DNA of 7,747 nucleotides from an uncultured Litoreibacter sp. (GTDB lineage: Bacteria > Pseudomonadota > Alphaproteobacteria > Rhodobacterales > Rhodobacteraceae), in contig CALFWN010000331.1 in the NCBI GenBank assembly GCA_937928335.1, positions 1 through 7,747 of the forward strand. Reading direction: 5' to 3'. Positions 6,210-7,747 of the stretch are shown in pieces (position 1 is the stretch's first letter; every line of letters starts with the position of its first letter). The position numbers and the translations under genes were made by a program. Under the pieces are notes generated by a model. The model made no database searches. It saw only the letters and a list, made by a program, of their open reading frames with translations, and was not told the origin of the DNA.

Positions 6210-7064
6210 ATGAGCTGGCGGGTTGCGAACACATGCGCGGAACGGAAGTTCGGCAGCGCAACGCGCAAGCAGATTATTATGTTCTTGGCGGACAAGGCCT
6301 CGGATGACGGTTCAGGCATCTGGTGTTCCAAGGGCACGATACAGCGTCACACCGAACTGGGGGAGACTACAGTTAAGCGAACCGTGCGCGAGTTCCTCAA
6401 GGAAGGCATCTTGGTCGAAACCGGCGCGCGCACCTGCAAGAACGGATTCACGGTCGTTTACCGGATCGATCTCGCCAAAGTGGAGGCGCTGGAACCCACG
6501 CTCGAGCCCGAGATTGAGACGGGGTCCACAGTGGCCCCCGTCCAGACTGGACCCGGTACGGGGGCCACTGTGGCCGGGGTACCGGGGCCACCACGGCCCC
6601 CAAACCATCCAAAAACCATCCATAAACCACCTACGCGCAAGCGCGAGGCGGCGGCGGATGAAGAAGCTGATAAGATTTTGGCAGCCTATCCGCCGGATCG
6701 CCTTCGCGGCAAATCGGCCTGCCTCGCCCAGATCGAGGAGGCCATGAAGGAAGGGATCGAACCCGAGGACTTGCTGCTGGCCGTCCGAGCCTACGCGACC
6801 GACAGCGCAGGTTTCACCCGCTCCAAGGTCTGCTTTTCCGACAACTGGTTCCAGTCGCGACGCTGGCTGGCTTATGTTGAGAAACAAGCGGAAGACCGAG
6901 AGAAGACGGCAGCATTGCAGGCGGACCACCATGCGCGGCTGGCTTGCTGGATCAGTGATCGCAGCCCGATGTGCAAACACATCACGGCACCGCAAGTCAC
7001 AGCATTGCTTGCCTCAAAGCTTGTTACGCAAGCCCAAATCCAAGCCGCAGGCCTCAGATCATGA
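6210..7064 (+). CDS. Winged-helix replication-type protein of a mobile island
   Basis: This 284-residue protein opens with a winged helix-turn-helix of the type seen in plasmid, phage and island replication or regulatory proteins: MSWRVANTCAERKFGSATRK, then a helix-rich DNA-binding part (about 16-86: IIMFLADKASDDGSG, SKGTIQRHTELGETTVKRTV, EFLKEGILVETG, a wing with GFTVVYRIDL). A Gly/Pro-rich linker (about 104-142) follows. A C-terminal helical domain (about 150-228) contains ILAAYPPDRLRGKSACLAQI, LLLAVRAYATDS and DNWFQSRRWL. I recognise the general type, common beside mobC and relaxase genes in alphaproteobacterial islands, but no named family. The ATG at 6210 is chosen because residues upstream to a TTG at 6090 look non-coding; no clear Shine-Dalgarno precedes it. 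Its TGA overlaps the mobC ATG (ATGA). A perfect 16-bp inverted repeat lies in the linker-coding part. Confidence 0.75.
   Translation: MSWRVANTCAERKFGSATRKQIIMFLADKASDDGSGIWCSKGTIQRHTELGETTVKRTVREFLKEGILVETGARTCKNGFTVVYRIDLAKVEALEPTLEPEIETGSTVAPVQTGPGTGATVAGVPGPPRPPNHPKTIHKPPTRKREAAADEEADKILAAYPPDRLRGKSACLAQIEEAMKEGIEPEDLLLAVRAYATDSAGFTRSKVCFSDNWFQSRRWLAYVEKQAEDREKTAALQADHHARLACWISDRSPMCKHITAPQVTALLASKLVTQAQIQAAGLRS
6526..6573. repeat. Perfect 16-bp inverted repeat, 16-bp spacer, within coding sequence
   Basis: CCACAGTGGCCCCCGT (6526-6541) and its exact reverse complement ACGGGGGCCACTGTGG (6558-6573) flank a 16-base spacer. A related direct repeat follows: a GGTAC-GGGGCCAC unit begins at 6555 and again at 6578 (period 23, with substitutions). 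The region encodes the Gly/Pro/Val-rich linker of the winged-helix protein. It could form a cruciform or hairpin, act as a binding site, or simply reflect repeat expansion in a tolerant linker. Confidence 0.85.
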
Positions 7065-7534
7065 GCACCACCGATCCCACTGAAGAGCAAACAGCAAGGC
7101 GACCCATGTCATACGCTGGCGCTGCTGACACGGGACCTTGCGAGGGGCGGCACGCCTCCCCTTCGAACCCCACCGGCGCGGGCAAAGCCCCCGCTAAAGA
7201 GCCGCTCAGCGAGACCTTTGTCTTCCGCTGCACCGCGTCCGAGAAGGCCCAGCTGCGCGCCAAAGCCGAGGCCGCTGGCCTGCCTGCCTCGACGCTTCTG
7301 CGCGAGGCACTTGGCCTGACTGAGGCGCGCCGTCGTAAGCCCGTCCCACGCATCGATCCGGCGCTCGTGTTGGCCGTCGGGCGCATCGGTGGCAACCTCA
7401 ACCAGATCGCGCGCTGGCTGAACCACGCAATGAAGGTCGGGCGCACCGACCTCGACACTCTGACCGTCGCCCGCCGCCTTGTGGTGATCGAACGCCAGCT
7501 CGCCGCGCTCCTCGATGAGGCGCGGCAGTGCTGA
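7061..7534 (+). CDS. mobC: MobC-like mobilization (relaxosome accessory) protein
   Basis: This is a relaxosome accessory protein expected to bind oriT and help the relaxase nick DNA for conjugative mobilization. It has 157 residues. The first 48 or so are low-complexity and polar. A ribbon-helix-helix-like segment follows (ETFVFRCTASEKAQLRAKAE at 51-70, GLPASTLLREALGL at 73-86). The MobC signature VGRIGGNLNQIARWLNHA (106-123) and a C-terminal helix (about 129-155) complete it. The ATG at 7061 overlaps the preceding stop as ATGA, implying translational coupling. An alternative ATG at 7106 has AAGG 6 bases upstream and would remove 15 residues. The stop at 7534 overlaps the relaxase GTG by 7 bp. 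GC-rich imperfect hairpins lie in the N-terminal coding part (7143-7162, 7178-7194). The family call is strong. Confidence 0.85.
   Translation: MSTTDPTEEQTARRPMSYAGAADTGPCEGRHASPSNPTGAGKAPAKEPLSETFVFRCTASEKAQLRAKAEAAGLPASTLLREALGLTEARRRKPVPRIDPALVLAVGRIGGNLNQIARWLNHAMKVGRTDLDTLTVARRLVVIERQLAALLDEARQC
7143..7194. repeat. Two GC-rich hairpins in the 5' part of mobC
   Basis: AGGGGCGG (7143-7150) and CCTCCCCT (7155-7162) pair at 7 of 8 positions around a CACG loop. About 17 bases on, GGGC-AAA-GCCC (7180-7190) forms a second perfect short stem, with an alternative GCGGG/CCCGC pairing (7178-7182 with 7190-7194). They fall in codons for the low-complexity N-terminus of MobC. They could be part of an origin of transfer, but no nic site can be identified. 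Confidence 0.4.
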
Positions 7535-7747
7535 TCAAGTTCTTCCCCAATGGCAATGGCGCGGGGGCGGGGCCGGTCGGGTACCTCGTGGCCGAGCGTG
7601 TGTTGGCCTATGACGGCAACCGCGACCCAATCCGCGATGCGGACGGCCAGCCGAAAACCGTCACCCGCGATCCACTGCCCGAGGTCCTGCGCGGCAATCC
7701 CGAACGCACCGAAGCCCTGATCGACGCCAGCCGCCACCAGTGGACTT
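7528..7747 (+). CDS. Relaxase/mobilization nuclease, N-terminal fragment (partial)
   Basis: The frame starts with GTG at 7528 (read as Met: MLIKFFPNGNGAGAGPVGYL) and stays open for 73 codons to the right edge. The opening LIKFFPNG, the GPVGYLVAERVLAYDGNRD stretch, VTRDPLPEVLRG and ALIDASRHQWT are the N-terminal pattern I know from relaxases encoded after mobC in alphaproteobacterial islands and plasmids. The enzyme would nick oriT, covalently attach to the 5' end and lead the strand into a conjugative channel. The catalytic tyrosine and the metal-binding histidines are not identifiable in this fragment, so activity cannot be judged. The 7-bp overlap with mobC supports co-expression. GTG is preferred because it is the only normal start codon that precedes the conserved LIKFF opening. 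Confidence 0.8.
   Translation, partial: MLIKFFPNGNGAGAGPVGYLVAERVLAYDGNRDPIRDADGQPKTVTRDPLPEVLRGNPERTEALIDASRHQWT

Noticed and set aside
1..7747. CRISPR arrays, insertion sequences, riboswitches or toxin-antitoxin pairs
   Set aside because: No regularly spaced repeats with spacers, transposase motifs, known riboswitch cores or small paired toxin/antitoxin frames were seen on either strand.

Overview
The window looks like the chromosome of a GC-rich alphaproteobacterium, most likely a Rhodobacteraceae/Roseobacter-group member. This rests on protein families and codon style recognised by eye (monomeric isocitrate dehydrogenase, a PhyR-type stress regulator, a GntR-like LacI repressor, an island with an alphaproteobacterial MobC/relaxase pair); no search was run.

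The left three quarters (1 to about 5980) is ordinary chromosome. It starts with the 5' half of a monomeric NADP-isocitrate dehydrogenase gene reading left off the window. A divergent GT-C/PMT-type membrane glycosyltransferase follows, with a TTG start and a strong Shine-Dalgarno. Its 3' end runs 119 bp into the 3' end of a convergent 2-keto-3-deoxygluconate kinase gene (kdgK). Next come a 59-residue PLDc_N-type membrane protein and, overlapping it tail to tail by 4 bp, a PhyR-like response regulator. A LacI-family regulator resembling the gluconate repressor GntR reads left from about 5810, with a GntR-type operator palindrome just upstream. kdgK and the GntR-like regulator both point to gluconate/Entner-Doudoroff metabolism, but a direct regulatory link between them is not shown.

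The right quarter (about 5980 to 7747) starts with a plus-strand tRNA-Arg(CCT). About 155 bp after its encoded CCA begins a tight plus-strand cluster: a winged-helix replication-type protein, MobC, and the start of a relaxase, with start/stop overlaps of 4 and 7 bp. This is the expected edge of an integrative mobilizable element inserted at a tRNA gene. No integrase or second attachment site is visible, so the element's extent is unknown.

The most notable points are these. The PhyR-like protein has alanine where the receiver-domain phosphoacceptor aspartate belongs. A strong plus-strand terminator has no plus-strand gene before it, which suggests a small RNA. Four copies of an 8-bp GTRCARAA motif lie between the tRNA and the island genes. 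A perfect 16-bp inverted repeat sits inside the winged-helix gene, and imperfect hairpins lie in the 5' end of mobC. No wholly new multi-gene system can be claimed from this window alone.
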